This document shows positions 24,933 through 34,485 of a stretch of 64,000 nucleotides of DNA, one piece after another. Each line of letters opens with the position of its first letter. The first letter of the stretch is position 1. This stretch comes from Alcanivoracaceae bacterium. GTDB lineage: Bacteria; Pseudomonadota; Gammaproteobacteria; Pseudomonadales; Alcanivoracaceae. The position numbers and the translations under genes are program-made. The notes beneath the pieces were generated by a model, which saw nothing but the letters and a program-made list of their open reading frames with translations, was not told the DNA's origin and ran no database searches. Location: contig JAGLCJ010000008.1 in the NCBI GenBank assembly GCA_023146255.1, positions 1-64,000 on the forward strand, in the 5' to 3' direction.

Positions 24933-25972
24933 TTGTTCTTGCCACCTTGCCAGCACAAGCTCACCACATCCGTTGGCTCGGCCAGAGATAGCTGCGCCTC
25001 TGCACAGGGCAAAAAGCGGGGATCGAGGCTCATCAGCGCCCGCAGCTGATCAGCCTGCCCGGTAAAGTTGAGGTCGAGCAGCAACTCACTGCCAGCCAAA
25101 CCGGCCACACTAAGCTCGCTGACCCCGGCCAGGCGAGCGGCATGCCCGGTGACGCCCTGCCAATCGTCCAGCGACCCGACACCACTGATCTTCAACCGGT
25201 ACCGGACAGGTACGCCCGGGCGGACCGTATAGCGCGGTGCTATGCGGGCAGTCACCTCGTCAACCAAAGCCGTCAGCACCTCCGCCTCGGTGCTGGCGGT
25301 GACCTCACCACTGTCCTCCAGACGCCCCTGATACATAAGCCGCCAGCGAATTTGCGGGGTCGCACCGGGATATAACACCGCAGCAACGTTGAAGGGGGCG
25401 GCGTACCGGGCAGCCGCCTGCTGCAGAACATTGTCAAAATGACCCCGGATATCCGCAGCTCGAATGCGCCCCTGATCTTCCGCATCCATCAACGGCAGGG
25501 CCACTGGCAAGCCCCGTGCCTGTGCCGCCTGGATCAGGCTCTGCACCGCCGGGTCGGTACTGGCGCCGGACATGATTTCGCCTGCGGCACCACGCTGCAC
25601 CACCAGCCAGAACAGGGTATCCGGACGGACCGTAGTCCAGACCGGAACTGCGGCCTGCTCCAGCTGGCGTATCAGTACCGGGATGGCAAACCTGACCGAC
25701 AACGCCAGCGCTGCCTCAGAGTCGACACCATCGTAGGAAAATTGCTGCACCCAGCGGGACGGATCGCGCCGCACCGATGCAAGAGCACTACGCCCTTCGA
25801 CCTGCCGGTCGCCAGTCAGCCGGATCAGCACCTGATCCAGCGCCTCGGCAAAGGCCCCGGACCGTGCCTCGGCACTCCGGTCTGCCACTGGCACCTGAAT
25901 ATCACCGAGATCACGGGACCAGGCCGGCGACAATGCGAGCATCATGCCCAGACATGCCATCAGAATTTTCAT
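24929..25972 (-). CDS. DUF2066 exported protein
   Basis: 347-residue protein with a short signal peptide (MKILMACLGMMLALSPAWS, cleavage near residue 19) and the DUF2066 region. It begins IQVPVADRSAEARSGAFAEALDQVLIRLTGD, the usual opening of the family. The function is unknown. It sits between hda and the divergent purM, as in many gammaproteobacteria, though the perM-like permease often found there is missing. It is translationally coupled to hda by a 4-bp overlap. Confidence 0.88.
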   Translation of the reverse strand: MKILMACLGMMLALSPAWSRDLGDIQVPVADRSAEARSGAFAEALDQVLIRLTGDRQVEGRSALASVRRDPSRWVQQFSYDGVDSEAALALSVRFAIPVLIRQLEQAAVPVWTTVRPDTLFWLVVQRGAAGEIMSGASTDPAVQSLIQAAQARGLPVALPLMDAEDQGRIRAADIRGHFDNVLQQAAARYAAPFNVAAVLYPGATPQIRWRLMYQGRLEDSGEVTASTEAEVLTALVDEVTARIAPRYTVRPGVPVRYRLKISGVGSLDDWQGVTGHAARLAGVSELSVAGLAGSELLLDLNFTGQADQLRALMSLDPRFLPCAEAQLSLAEPTDVVSLCWQGGKNK

Positions 25973-26124
25973 GCTCTACCGCCTGTTGTTTCCGAGCGCG
26001 CCATTATCCACAAGGTCGGCACCATGTGCAGCCGCCGACCATCATTGATCGCGCCTGCTGAGATGCCGGCCCGGAATAAACGTTCAAATTCTCCACAATG
26101 CATGGCTCAAAGCAGCACTTCCGC

Positions 26125-26133
26125 TGCTAGAAT
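26125..26133 (+). promoter_or_regulatory. Candidate purM promoter (extended -10)
   Basis: TGCTAGAAT fits TG-n-TAGAAT and lies 29 bp before the purM ATG. The -35 region is poor, as often seen with extended -10 promoters. I did not find a convincing PurR box. Confidence 0.45.
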
Positions 26134-26161
26134 AGCCGCCCTCGCCCAGCCGGAGTCCCCC

Positions 26162-27208
26162 ATGTCAGAGCAGAAACGCCCCCTGAGCTACCGCGATGCC
26201 GGAGTCGACATCGATGCCGGCAATGCCCTCGTCAAGCGCATCGGCCCGGTCGCCAAACGCACCAGCCGGCCAGAGGTGATGGGGGGCCTGGGCGGCTTCG
26301 GCGCCATGTGCAGGATTCCATCAAAATATCGCAATCCGGTGCTGGTTTCCGGCACTGACGGCGTTGGCACCAAGTTGCGGCTTGCCATGGAGCACAACCG
26401 GCACGACCACATTGGCGTCGATCTGGTTGCCATGTGCGTCAACGACCTGATCGTTGGTGGCGCTGAGCCGCTGTTTTTTCTCGATTATTACGCCACTGGC
26501 AAGCTCAACGTCGATGTCGCTGCTCGAGTGGTAGAGGGTATTGGCCTCGGCTGCGAGCAGGCCGGTTGCGCGCTGGTCGGCGGTGAGACCGCCGAGATGC
26601 CAGGTATGTATGAAGGCGATGACTATGATCTGGCCGGCTTCTGCGTCGGCGTGGTGGAAGAAGACCGTATTATCGATGGCCGCAAGGTTCAGGCTGGCGA
26701 CAAGCTGATCGCACTGGGATCGTCAGGCGCCCATTCCAATGGCTACTCGCTGATCCGTCGCATCCTTGCCCGGAGCAGCGCCGACGGCGTCAGCGTCAAC
26801 GGCCGCCCCCTGATTGATGCCCTGCTGGAGCCGACCCGTATTTACGTCAAGACCCTGCTCGGGTTGATCGAGCAGGTCAATGTCCATGCCATGGCGCACA
26901 TTACCGGCGGCGGCTTGCCGGAGAATCTGCCCCGGGTACTCCCGGAAGGCACAGTCGCGTGGGTCGACACCGGCAGCTGGGTCCTGCCGGAGCTGTTCCA
27001 GTGGCTGCAGCGTGAGGGTCAGGTTGATGCCTTCGAGATGTATCGCACCTTTAACTGTGGCGTCGGCATGGTGCTGGTAGTGCCGGAGGCACAACTGGAC
27101 CAGGCGCTGGCGCTGCTTGAGGCCGCCGGCGAGAACGCCTGGCTGCTTGGCGAGATCCGTAGCGGCGAAGGCGCCGCAGAGGTCATCCTCAGCGGAGTCA
27201 GCCAGTGA
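26162..27208 (+). CDS. purM: Phosphoribosylformylglycinamidine cyclo-ligase
   Basis: 348-residue AIR synthetase that closes the imidazole ring in de novo purine synthesis using ATP. Family motifs include LVSGTDGVGTKLRLA, MCVNDLIVGGAEPLFFLDYYATGKL, CALVGGETAEMPGMY and ITGGGLPENLPRVLP. The start MSEQKRPLSYRDAGVDIDAGN is canonical; the frame extends 241 codons upstream, antisense to DUF2066, and is not coding there. GTG of purN overlaps its stop by 4 bp. Confidence 0.98.
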   Translation: MSEQKRPLSYRDAGVDIDAGNALVKRIGPVAKRTSRPEVMGGLGGFGAMCRIPSKYRNPVLVSGTDGVGTKLRLAMEHNRHDHIGVDLVAMCVNDLIVGGAEPLFFLDYYATGKLNVDVAARVVEGIGLGCEQAGCALVGGETAEMPGMYEGDDYDLAGFCVGVVEEDRIIDGRKVQAGDKLIALGSSGAHSNGYSLIRRILARSSADGVSVNGRPLIDALLEPTRIYVKTLLGLIEQVNVHAMAHITGGGLPENLPRVLPEGTVAWVDTGSWVLPELFQWLQREGQVDAFEMYRTFNCGVGMVLVVPEAQLDQALALLEAAGENAWLLGEIRSGEGAAEVILSGVSQ

Positions 27209-27891
27209 GTCACCGGCTTGCGGTGCTGATCAGCGGCAGTGGCACCAACCTTCAGGCCATCATTGATGCCATTCAGGCCGGGCAACTGCAGGCCGAAGTG
27301 GCGGTGGTGCTGAGCAACAGTGCTACCGCCGGCGGCCTGCAGCGGGCCATACGAGCCGGCATCCCGACCCTGACTCTGGACCATCGCAATTACCCGGATC
27401 GCAGCGGCTTCGACCAGACCATGATCTCCGAACTGGACCGGTTCCAGCCGGACACAGTGGTGCTGGCCGGCTTCATGCGCATCCTCAGCACAGCTTTTGT
27501 CCGCCACTATCATGGCCGGCTGATCAACATCCATCCGTCGCTGTTACCGCGCCACAAGGGCCTTCACACCCATCGGCGGGCCCTGGAAGCCGGTGATAGC
27601 GAGCACGGCTGCACGGTGCATTTCGTCACCGAGGAACTGGATGGCGGCCCTGCCATTGCCCGGGCCCGGGTACCGGTGCTGGTGAACGATGATGAAGAAA
27701 TACTGTCGCAACGCGTGCAGGCCCGGGAACATGATCTTTATCCCCGGGTGCTGGATTGGCGTGCCGCTGGCCGCCTGACACTGGGTCCTCAGGGAGTCCT
27801 GCTCGATGGCAAACCGATTACTGCTGAAGGCATCGATATTGACCAGCTTCCTGCTGGCCTCTCTGGCAGCGCAGGCACAGACCGCATCTGA
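27205..27891 (+). CDS. purN: Phosphoribosylglycinamide formyltransferase
   Basis: 228-residue GAR transformylase using 10-formyltetrahydrofolate. LISGSGTNLQAIIDA is the phosphate-binding loop. INIHPSLLPRHKGLHTHRRA carries the catalytic Asn and His, and HFVTEELDGGPAIARA completes the active site with the conserved Asp. It starts with GTG overlapping purM by 4 bp. Its C-terminal tail is about 12 residues longer than usual and overlaps the next gene by 86 bp. Confidence 0.97.
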   Translation: MSHRLAVLISGSGTNLQAIIDAIQAGQLQAEVAVVLSNSATAGGLQRAIRAGIPTLTLDHRNYPDRSGFDQTMISELDRFQPDTVVLAGFMRILSTAFVRHYHGRLINIHPSLLPRHKGLHTHRRALEAGDSEHGCTVHFVTEELDGGPAIARARVPVLVNDDEEILSQRVQAREHDLYPRVLDWRAAGRLTLGPQGVLLDGKPITAEGIDIDQLPAGLSGSAGTDRI

Positions 27892-28507
27892 ACAGTCGGG
27901 CTTTCGTCAGGAGTTCCGTCTGTCGAGTTCCGGTGTACCGATTTCCATCACTGCCGAACGGCGGCTGCGCCAGCTGGGTGATGGCATCTGGCAAATGGAA
28001 GTCGAGGCCGGCGCCCTGATCGGCAGGGTCCGCGAGATCACCGAGTTCCGCTGGGATCAATGCACGCCACAGACCACCCGCTACACCTACCTGCGAGAAG
28101 GACTGGGGCAAAAGCGCAAAGCATCGCTGGTACTCGACCGGGAAGCCGGCACAGCGTTGGCAATCCGCGCCAACGGCCAACAACGCGAATACCCTATTGC
28201 CGACTCCACTACTGACAAACTGTCCCAGACGCTGGCTTTGCAATGCATGCTGAGCCGGGGCGATGCCGAGCTGGTGGTAGACGTTGCCGACGAGAAAGGA
28301 CGCGAGCAACAACGCTACCGGCGCGATGGCGAGGAAGTGCTGCAGACCCCGGCAGGCCCTCTGCGCGCAGTACGGCTGGTCCGCGAGCGTAGCGACAGCA
28401 GCCGACAAACCTGGCTCTGGTTCGCCGCTGATCACAATTTCGCACTGGTGAAACTGGTGCAGGAAGAAGACAATCAGCGCCACGAAATGTTGATCCGGTC
28501 GCTCTGA
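27806..28507 (+). CDS. DUF3108 periplasmic protein
   Basis: 233-residue exported protein with a signal peptide (MANRLLLKASILTSFLLASLAAQA, cleavage near residue 24) and a DUF3108 domain predicted to form a beta-sandwich. Conserved features shared with its neighbour are FRWDQCTP, YPIADSTTDKLSQTLALQCML and QTPAGPLRAVRLVRE. The function is unknown. The start, preceded by GGGAG, lies inside the 3' end of purN. It is followed directly by a paralogue with no gap. Confidence 0.85.
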   Translation: MANRLLLKASILTSFLLASLAAQAQTASEQSGFRQEFRLSSSGVPISITAERRLRQLGDGIWQMEVEAGALIGRVREITEFRWDQCTPQTTRYTYLREGLGQKRKASLVLDREAGTALAIRANGQQREYPIADSTTDKLSQTLALQCMLSRGDAELVVDVADEKGREQQRYRRDGEEVLQTPAGPLRAVRLVRERSDSSRQTWLWFAADHNFALVKLVQEEDNQRHEMLIRSL

Positions 28508-29323
28508 ATGCGCTTTGCTCCGCTGTTACTGCTATTCCTGACGTGTGTCCTGCAAGCGGCGCCACTTGAGCCGTTCGAGGCGGAATTCCGCCTTCATGTC
28601 AGCAAGATTCCGACTACCATCAAGGCAACCCTGTCACTGGAGCCGCTGGATACACCGGACCGTTACCGGATGCGCATGCACAGTCGCTCCTTTCTGGTGA
28701 AGAATCTGGAGCAAAGCGAGTTCTCGTGGAATGAATGCGCGCCACGCAGCCAGCAATACCGTCATGAATTTCGCGGGTTCGGCATTCGTCGCGAGCACAC
28801 CATGTCGTTCGACTGGGAGCAGCACGAGGTGCTGTTCGACGATGGCGACGAAAAGGGCCACTACCCGATCAGCGATGACACCCTTGACGAGCTGACCATG
28901 TTGCTCAAGGCCCAGTGCCTGTTTGCCGAGGGGCTACGCGAGTTCACCCTTAATGCCGCCTATGGCGACAAGGTCCGCAGCCATACCTTCGTGGTCACTG
29001 GCGAGGAAGAAATTGAGACGCCTGCGGGCATGATCCAGACACTGGTGATCGAAAAACGCCGGAAAAAAGACAGCCAGCGACGCACCATTTTCTGGGTTGC
29101 ACCATCGCTGCAGTACATGCTGGTCAAAGCCCGCCATGTCGAGAACCGGGCGCTGTTCGGGGAACTTTTAATGCGCAGCTACGAGGGCCCTAAGCCGGAT
29201 GGCACTGTCATCGACAGCTCTCTTGTTGATGACAGTGCTGACGAAGATCTGCCGGCAGAAGCAGATCCATCAGAACAAACGCCTTCAGATCCCCGCGAAA
29301 CCGAGCCCGCCAAAGAAGAATAA
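28508..29323 (+). CDS. DUF3108 periplasmic protein, paralogue
   Basis: 271-residue exported protein with a signal peptide (MRFAPLLLLFLTCVLQA). It is related to the preceding protein throughout: FSWNECAPRSQQYRHEFRGFG, YPISDDTLDELTMLLKAQCLFAEG and ETPAGMIQTLVIEKR. An acidic, Pro- and Glu-rich tail of about 45 residues is added at the C-terminus. A tandem duplication is the simplest explanation. It directly abuts the convergent dcd gene. Confidence 0.85.
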   Translation: MRFAPLLLLFLTCVLQAAPLEPFEAEFRLHVSKIPTTIKATLSLEPLDTPDRYRMRMHSRSFLVKNLEQSEFSWNECAPRSQQYRHEFRGFGIRREHTMSFDWEQHEVLFDDGDEKGHYPISDDTLDELTMLLKAQCLFAEGLREFTLNAAYGDKVRSHTFVVTGEEEIETPAGMIQTLVIEKRRKKDSQRRTIFWVAPSLQYMLVKARHVENRALFGELLMRSYEGPKPDGTVIDSSLVDDSADEDLPAEADPSEQTPSDPRETEPAKEE

Positions 29324-29893
29324 TCAGGCTTTTGGCAGAGTCACGCCCTGCTGCCCCTGATACTTGCCGCCGCGATCCTTGTACGACACCTCGCAGACCT
29401 CATCGGACTCCAGAAACAGCATCTGCGCCACGCCTTCGTTGGCATAGATTTTCGCCGGCAGCGTGGTGGTATTGGAAAACTCCAGCGTCACATGTCCTTC
29501 CCACTCCGGCTCCAGCGGGGTGACATTGACGATGATGCCGCAGCGGGCATAGGTGGACTTGCCAAGACAGATGGTCAGCACATTACGCGGAATGCGGAAG
29601 TACTCCACCGTTCGTGCCAGAGCAAACGAGTTCGGTGGAATAATGCAGTACTCACCACGAACGTCGACAAAACTCTTCTCATCAAAATGCTTGGGGTCAA
29701 CGGTGGCCGAGTGAATATTGGTGAACACCTTGAATTCATCGGCGCAGCGAACGTCGTAGCCATAGCTGGATACGCCATAGGAAATCACCTTGCCGCCATC
29801 TGCGCGCTGCCGTACCTGCTTCGCCTCGAACGGCTCAATCATGCCGTGCTGCTCGGCCATGCGCTGGATCCAGCGGTCTGACTTGATACTCAT
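29324..29893 (-). CDS. dcd: dCTP deaminase
   Basis: 189-residue trimeric enzyme that deaminates dCTP to dUTP, feeding dTMP synthesis. The motifs SYGVSSYGYDVRCADEF, GKSTYARCGIIVNVTPLEPEWEGHVTLEFSNTT (with the catalytic Glu) and ANEGVAQMLFLESD are complete. It shares its 3' boundary exactly with the convergent DUF3108 gene. It is downstream of mrp on the same strand. Confidence 0.97.
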   Translation of the reverse strand: MSIKSDRWIQRMAEQHGMIEPFEAKQVRQRADGGKVISYGVSSYGYDVRCADEFKVFTNIHSATVDPKHFDEKSFVDVRGEYCIIPPNSFALARTVEYFRIPRNVLTICLGKSTYARCGIIVNVTPLEPEWEGHVTLEFSNTTTLPAKIYANEGVAQMLFLESDEVCEVSYKDRGGKYQGQQGVTLPKA

Positions 29894-29959
29894 GGTGGCT
29901 CCCTCGATATCTGGTTATGTCCGGCAAAGCGCGCATCTTAACCGCAGCTATCCGGCCTG

Positions 29960-31048
29960 TCAGTGTTCCATCCGCACCCGCGGGAAAGCCCGCTGGCCGA
30001 CCCCGGTCAGCGACAACCGCGCCGCCATGCGCCGGGCCACCTGCCGATAGGCCGCCGCCTCGGCACTGTCCGGCTCTGCGATCACCGTTGGCATACCACC
30101 ATCAGCCTGCTCGCGGATACTGCGTGATAACGGCAGACTGCCCAGCAGCGCCGTGTCGTAACGGGCGGCAACCCGCTGACCTCCGCCCTCGCCAAAAATA
30201 TGCTCAACGTGGCCACACTGGCTGCAGACATGCATGGCCATGTTCTCGACGATACCAAGCACGCGGATATCGGTCTTGCGGAACATCTCGATGCCCTTGA
30301 TGGCATCCAGCAAAGCGATGTCCTGAGGTGTGGTCACCACCACTGCGCCGGCGACCGGCACACGCTGGGCCAGTGTCAGCTGGATGTCACCGGTGCCCGG
30401 TGGCATATCGACGATCAGGTAGTCGAGTTGCTCCCACAAGGTCTGCTCAACCAGCTGTAACAGCGCACCGCTGGCCTTCGGGCCGCGAAATACTACGGGC
30501 GTGCCCTCGTCCACCAGATAGCCCATCGACATAGTCTGCAGGCCGTGGGCCTCAATCGGGATAAACAGCCGGTTGTCACTGACCTTCGGCCGCAGGCCGT
30601 CCGGCACGCCAAGCATCAAGGGCAGACTGGGCCCGAACACATCAGCATCCAACACGCCGACTCGCGCTCCCTCGGCCTGCAACGCCAGCGCCAGATTGAC
30701 GGCGGTAGTGGACTTGCCGACACCGCCCTTGCCCGACGACACCGCAATAATATTACTGATCTGGTCCAGTGCCGCCAGATTCTGCTGGGTGCGATGCGGC
30801 TGCACCTGCCAGTCAAGGTGCAGGTGCAATGCCAGCCCGGCCAGCAATGGCTCCAGTGCGGCGCCAATCTGCTGGCGGTAATCCGCCAGCCGGCTCTGGC
30901 ACGGATAGCCGAGCCGCACTTCCAGCTGGACACTCGCGTCCGTCAACGCGATCCGGGTCACGCATCCGGCGCTGACCAGATCGGTACCCAACTCCTCCGG
31001 CACGATTGCCGCCAACGCCTGTCTCAGAGCCTGTTCGCTGATCGTCAT
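29960..31048 (-). CDS. apbC: Fe-S cluster carrier ATPase Mrp/ApbC
   Basis: 362-residue P-loop ATPase that carries and transfers [4Fe-4S] clusters. An N-terminal MIP18/DUF59-like domain (about 1-80) precedes the deviant Walker A SSGKGGVGKST. The cluster-binding CSQC motif is in HVCSQCGHVEHIFGEGGG. The start at 31048 (MTISEQALRQALAAI) fits the family; the frame opens 28 codons earlier. It is divergent from the SIMPL lipoprotein. Confidence 0.93.
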   Translation of the reverse strand: MTISEQALRQALAAIVPEELGTDLVSAGCVTRIALTDASVQLEVRLGYPCQSRLADYRQQIGAALEPLLAGLALHLHLDWQVQPHRTQQNLAALDQISNIIAVSSGKGGVGKSTTAVNLALALQAEGARVGVLDADVFGPSLPLMLGVPDGLRPKVSDNRLFIPIEAHGLQTMSMGYLVDEGTPVVFRGPKASGALLQLVEQTLWEQLDYLIVDMPPGTGDIQLTLAQRVPVAGAVVVTTPQDIALLDAIKGIEMFRKTDIRVLGIVENMAMHVCSQCGHVEHIFGEGGGQRVAARYDTALLGSLPLSRSIREQADGGMPTVIAEPDSAEAAAYRQVARRMAARLSLTGVGQRAFPRVRMEH

Positions 31049-31194
31049 AATGTCTCCCGCGATAACGGGCGCCATGATAGGCCGCCACGCGGAAGACGTC
31101 ACCGCACCAGTGATCAACGCTGAATCGGCCACAGGGCTGTTCAGCGACCGCCATTATTCTGCACAATCCAACTCATTGATCGGGAGTTCTACCT

Positions 31195-31902
31195 ATGCGT
31201 TATGCCCTGCTGACCATGGTCGCGCTGTTTGCGCTGACCGGCTGCGACAATCAGGTCACCGGCAACACCACACTTCCGGAATCGCTGTCACCACATGTCG
31301 AGGTTCAGGGCGTGGCAGAAACCACCGCCACTCCGGACCGTTTCCGGTTACGCGTCGGCTTCAGCGAAACCGGCAACGACGTCGCCAGCATGAAAGCGCG
31401 ACTGGATCAGCAAGTCGCCGATACACTGGCTGCCGCACGGGCCCTGGGTATTGATGACAAGCAACTGCGTGCCGACTCTCTGGATGTTCAACCGGAATGG
31501 GAATGGCGCCCGGAACGCCGTCTAATCGGTCAGCGGGTGTCACGCGACGTCCAGATTCGTGTTGACGGCTTCGACGCCTACACCGCCCTGCTGGAGAAAC
31601 TCACCGCCCTGAAACCCAGCGCCCTGCATCAGGAAGGTGCGGAAGTAAGTGATCTGTCCGCGCTTGAAGACCAGGTTCTGAAACAGGCCGTCGCCAATGC
31701 CCGCCATCGGGCCGCAACACTGGCCAGTGCGGCCGGCCGCGAACTTGGTGAGGCACTGGTAATCATCGAGCAGAGCACCCAGCTGCCGGGCCCGTTGCCC
31801 ATGCGTGCCATGGCCATGGAAGCGAGCCCGGAACCGGCCGGCTACAGCGCTGGCGAAACCACTGTGCGCAGCCAGGTGCTGGTGCGCTTCCGGCTGGACT
31901 GA
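31195..31902 (+). CDS. SIMPL (DUF541) domain lipoprotein
   Basis: 235-residue protein with a lipoprotein signal (LFALTGC, lipidated Cys at residue 17) and a SIMPL domain: VEVQGVAETTATPDRFRLRVGF near the start and TVRSQVLVRFRLD at the end. Family members such as E. coli YggE are periplasmic and linked to oxidative stress, but their biochemistry is unknown. GGGAG precedes the ATG. The AraC gene starts three bases after its stop. Confidence 0.88.
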   Translation: MRYALLTMVALFALTGCDNQVTGNTTLPESLSPHVEVQGVAETTATPDRFRLRVGFSETGNDVASMKARLDQQVADTLAAARALGIDDKQLRADSLDVQPEWEWRPERRLIGQRVSRDVQIRVDGFDAYTALLEKLTALKPSALHQEGAEVSDLSALEDQVLKQAVANARHRAATLASAAGRELGEALVIIEQSTQLPGPLPMRAMAMEASPEPAGYSAGETTVRSQVLVRFRLD

Positions 31903-31905
31903 CGC

Positions 31906-32952
31906 ATGACGGACCTCGGGACGATCTCCGGCGCCGCGCTGAACCAGTATCTGGTCAGCGCCCGGGCGGCCGGTGTTGATCCGGCTCGTGGTCTGGTTCA
32001 TGCCGGCATAGATCCGGCACTGGCGGAGGATCCGGAAGCGCGTATCTCCGGTGAGCGCTTCGAGGCAATGCTGATCTGGCTGATCGAGGCGTCGCACGAT
32101 CCGCTGTTTGGCCTGCACACCTCTCAGTTCGTCCAGCCCGGCTCGTACAACGTGATGGGCTATATCGCCATGAGCGCCTCGACTATTTTCGAGGCGCTGT
32201 CGAAAGTTGCCCTGTATGAAAAGCTGGTTGGCGATATGGGTGTCACCGAAACCGTCATGCGCGAAAATCTGGTCGAAGTTCGCTGGATCTGTCGCCACCA
32301 GAAACAACCGGCCAGACGTCATTTGATCGAGAACGTGCTCGGCTCCTGGGTGCTGTACACCCGCTGGCTGGCTGACAATCCATCGCTGTCACCGGAGCTG
32401 GTACTGCTTGAGCACGCGCCGCCGGAGAACCGTCGACTGCTGGAAGATTACCGCAAGATCTTCGGCTGCGAGGTACGTTTCAACCAACCCTGGTCCGCTC
32501 TGGTGTCACATCCAGATGTATTGCAGCACCGGCTGCGCCAACCTGATCCGCAGCTGCATTCAACGCTGGAAGCCCACGCCGCCCGCAAGTTGCAGTCACT
32601 GGGCATTGAAACAACACTCGCCCAAAAAGTACGCAACCGGATTCTGGCCTCCCTGAATGAACGCCTGCCGCGCAAGGAACAGGTCGCCGAAGATCTCGGC
32701 CTCAACGTTCGCACCATGCATCGCCGCCTGCAGGAGGAGGCCACCAGCTGGCAGGACATACTCGACAACCTGCGTCAGGAACTGGCCCGCGGCTATCTGC
32801 GCGATACCGGGCTTACCCAAATGGAGATTGCAGAAAAGCTTGGCTATTCCGATATCCGTTCATTTCAGCGCAGCTTCAAACGCCACCATGACATGACCCC
32901 CGGCGAATTTCGCGAGCAGGGTGGTGATAGCAGCCAGCCACCACCGTTGTAG
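31906..32952 (+). CDS. AraC-family transcriptional regulator
   Basis: 348-residue regulator of the OruR/ArgR-like subgroup: an N-terminal arabinose_bd-type sensing domain (about 20-210), including SYNVMGYIAMSASTIFEAL, and a C-terminal double helix-turn-helix (about 245-340) with EKLGYSDIRSFQRSFKRHHDMTPGEFR. The ligand and targets are unknown. It is placed in an apparent unit with the SIMPL lipoprotein and just ahead of the patatin gene, which is a possible target. Confidence 0.9.
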   Translation: MTDLGTISGAALNQYLVSARAAGVDPARGLVHAGIDPALAEDPEARISGERFEAMLIWLIEASHDPLFGLHTSQFVQPGSYNVMGYIAMSASTIFEALSKVALYEKLVGDMGVTETVMRENLVEVRWICRHQKQPARRHLIENVLGSWVLYTRWLADNPSLSPELVLLEHAPPENRRLLEDYRKIFGCEVRFNQPWSALVSHPDVLQHRLRQPDPQLHSTLEAHAARKLQSLGIETTLAQKVRNRILASLNERLPRKEQVAEDLGLNVRTMHRRLQEEATSWQDILDNLRQELARGYLRDTGLTQMEIAEKLGYSDIRSFQRSFKRHHDMTPGEFREQGGDSSQPPPL

Positions 32953-33021
32953 GACAAAAGTCCATGATCGACAATGGCAAAGCGCTATACTCCGGGCACT
33001 GTCACAGTGACCGGTGCCCTT

Positions 33022-34485
33022 ATGAAACGCGCCCTGAAACAACTGGAAAAAGCCATTGATCACGCTGCTACTTATCAAGAGTGGCGGGAGGCCAGCCTCG
33101 AACATGACCGCCTGTCCGGTGCCGAGAACTGGAAGGAAATTGACCGCTCACAGCATTATGACTACGAGCTGATTCGCAATCGTCTGGCGCAGATTCGGCA
33201 GGCCAGAGAGCGCAACGACGTCAACAAGCTGGTATTCCACCTGCACGAGGGTCTGCATGGCAACCTCGGCAATATTTCCAATCCGGCTCTGTATAACCAT
33301 GCCCGGGTTGGCACCAAGCATCTGATTGAACGCTACCTTGCGGAAGTGACTGCGGCACTGGATTACCTGTGCGACAACGAATTCGAAGAGTTTCCGTTCA
33401 AGGAAAAACTCGATTTCTTTCAGACCACCGGCAAGGCCTTTGGCCAGAGCTGCCTGATGATGTCCGGTGGCGCGGCACTCGGCCTGTTTCACATTGGCGT
33501 TGCCAAATCACTTTGGGAACAGGGCTTGCTACCGCCGGTCATCTCCGGCTCCAGCGCAGGCTCCATTATCGCGTCAGTGGTCGGCACCCACGACGACTCC
33601 GAGCTGATGACCAAACTGGAGCCGGAAAACATCTATCTGGAAGCCTTCAAGGTGGTGGGCTGGAGCGGCACGCTGAAAGGCAGGCCGGTACTGGACGGCA
33701 ACTATCTGGAAGCCTGTCTCGAGGAAAACATCCTCGATCTGACATTTGAAGAGGCTTACCGGAAAACCGGGCGCGAGATCAACATTACCGTCAGCCCGTA
33801 TGACCGTCACCAGCATGCCCGCCTGCTGAACTGGCGAACCTCGCCGAATGTACTGATCCGCAAGGCCTCGCTGGCGTCCTGCGCCATTCCCGGCATTTAT
33901 CCGCCGGTGACGCTGTGGGCGAAAAACATCGAAGGCGAAAAGGTTCCCTACATCCCGAGCCGTAAATGGGTCGACGGCTCAATCAAGGATGATCTGCCGA
34001 TTCATCGTCTGGCCCGTCTTTACGGCGTGAACCACTCGATCGTCAGTCAGACCAATCCGCATGTGGTGCCGTTTCTGGCCCGCAAGGGTGGCGGACGGAT
34101 GATTCCGGCACTGGGCAATCTGGCCCTGCGCAACATCACCATGAACGCCCGTTTTGTTCTCAATCTGGCCCAGCGTCAGGTGCAGTCCAATGACCTCGGC
34201 CTGATCCTCGACAAGGCCGAATCGATTCTCAAGCAGAAGTACTTCGGCGACATCAACATTATTCCGCCACGCCAGGCGACCAATGTCCTGCGGATTCTGC
34301 GAAATCCGACGGTGGAGGATGTCCGCGCCTTTATCCGCACTGGTGAACGGACCACCTGGCCAAAACTGGAGCTGGTACGCAATACCACCATGATCAGCCG
34401 CACCTTCCGCAGCTGCCTGCAACGTCTGGACCGGATCGAAACGGAAAAGCTGCGCCACCTGCGGCTGATCCGCAAAGAGGGCTGA
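33022..34485 (+). CDS. Patatin-like phospholipase with DUF3336 domain
   Basis: 487-residue protein. The N-terminal DUF3336 region (about 1-140) contains GLHGNLGNISNPALY. The patatin hydrolase domain has the oxyanion-hole SGGAALGLFH, the nucleophile elbow GSSAGS (GxSxG) and the catalytic Asp in WVDGSIKDDLP. Homologues act on phospholipids or triacylglycerols. I start at MKRALKQLEKAID by homology. The frame opens 16 codons earlier, but TATACT (32985-32990) inside that extension looks like a -10 box. Confidence 0.88.
   Translation: MKRALKQLEKAIDHAATYQEWREASLEHDRLSGAENWKEIDRSQHYDYELIRNRLAQIRQARERNDVNKLVFHLHEGLHGNLGNISNPALYNHARVGTKHLIERYLAEVTAALDYLCDNEFEEFPFKEKLDFFQTTGKAFGQSCLMMSGGAALGLFHIGVAKSLWEQGLLPPVISGSSAGSIIASVVGTHDDSELMTKLEPENIYLEAFKVVGWSGTLKGRPVLDGNYLEACLEENILDLTFEEAYRKTGREINITVSPYDRHQHARLLNWRTSPNVLIRKASLASCAIPGIYPPVTLWAKNIEGEKVPYIPSRKWVDGSIKDDLPIHRLARLYGVNHSIVSQTNPHVVPFLARKGGGRMIPALGNLALRNITMNARFVLNLAQRQVQSNDLGLILDKAESILKQKYFGDINIIPPRQATNVLRILRNPTVEDVRAFIRTGERTTWPKLELVRNTTMISRTFRSCLQRLDRIETEKLRHLRLIRKEG

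Noticed and set aside
25439..26161. 241-codon N-terminal extension of purM
   Set aside because: The canonical PurM start is at 26162; the extension is antisense to the DUF2066 gene and shows no family match.
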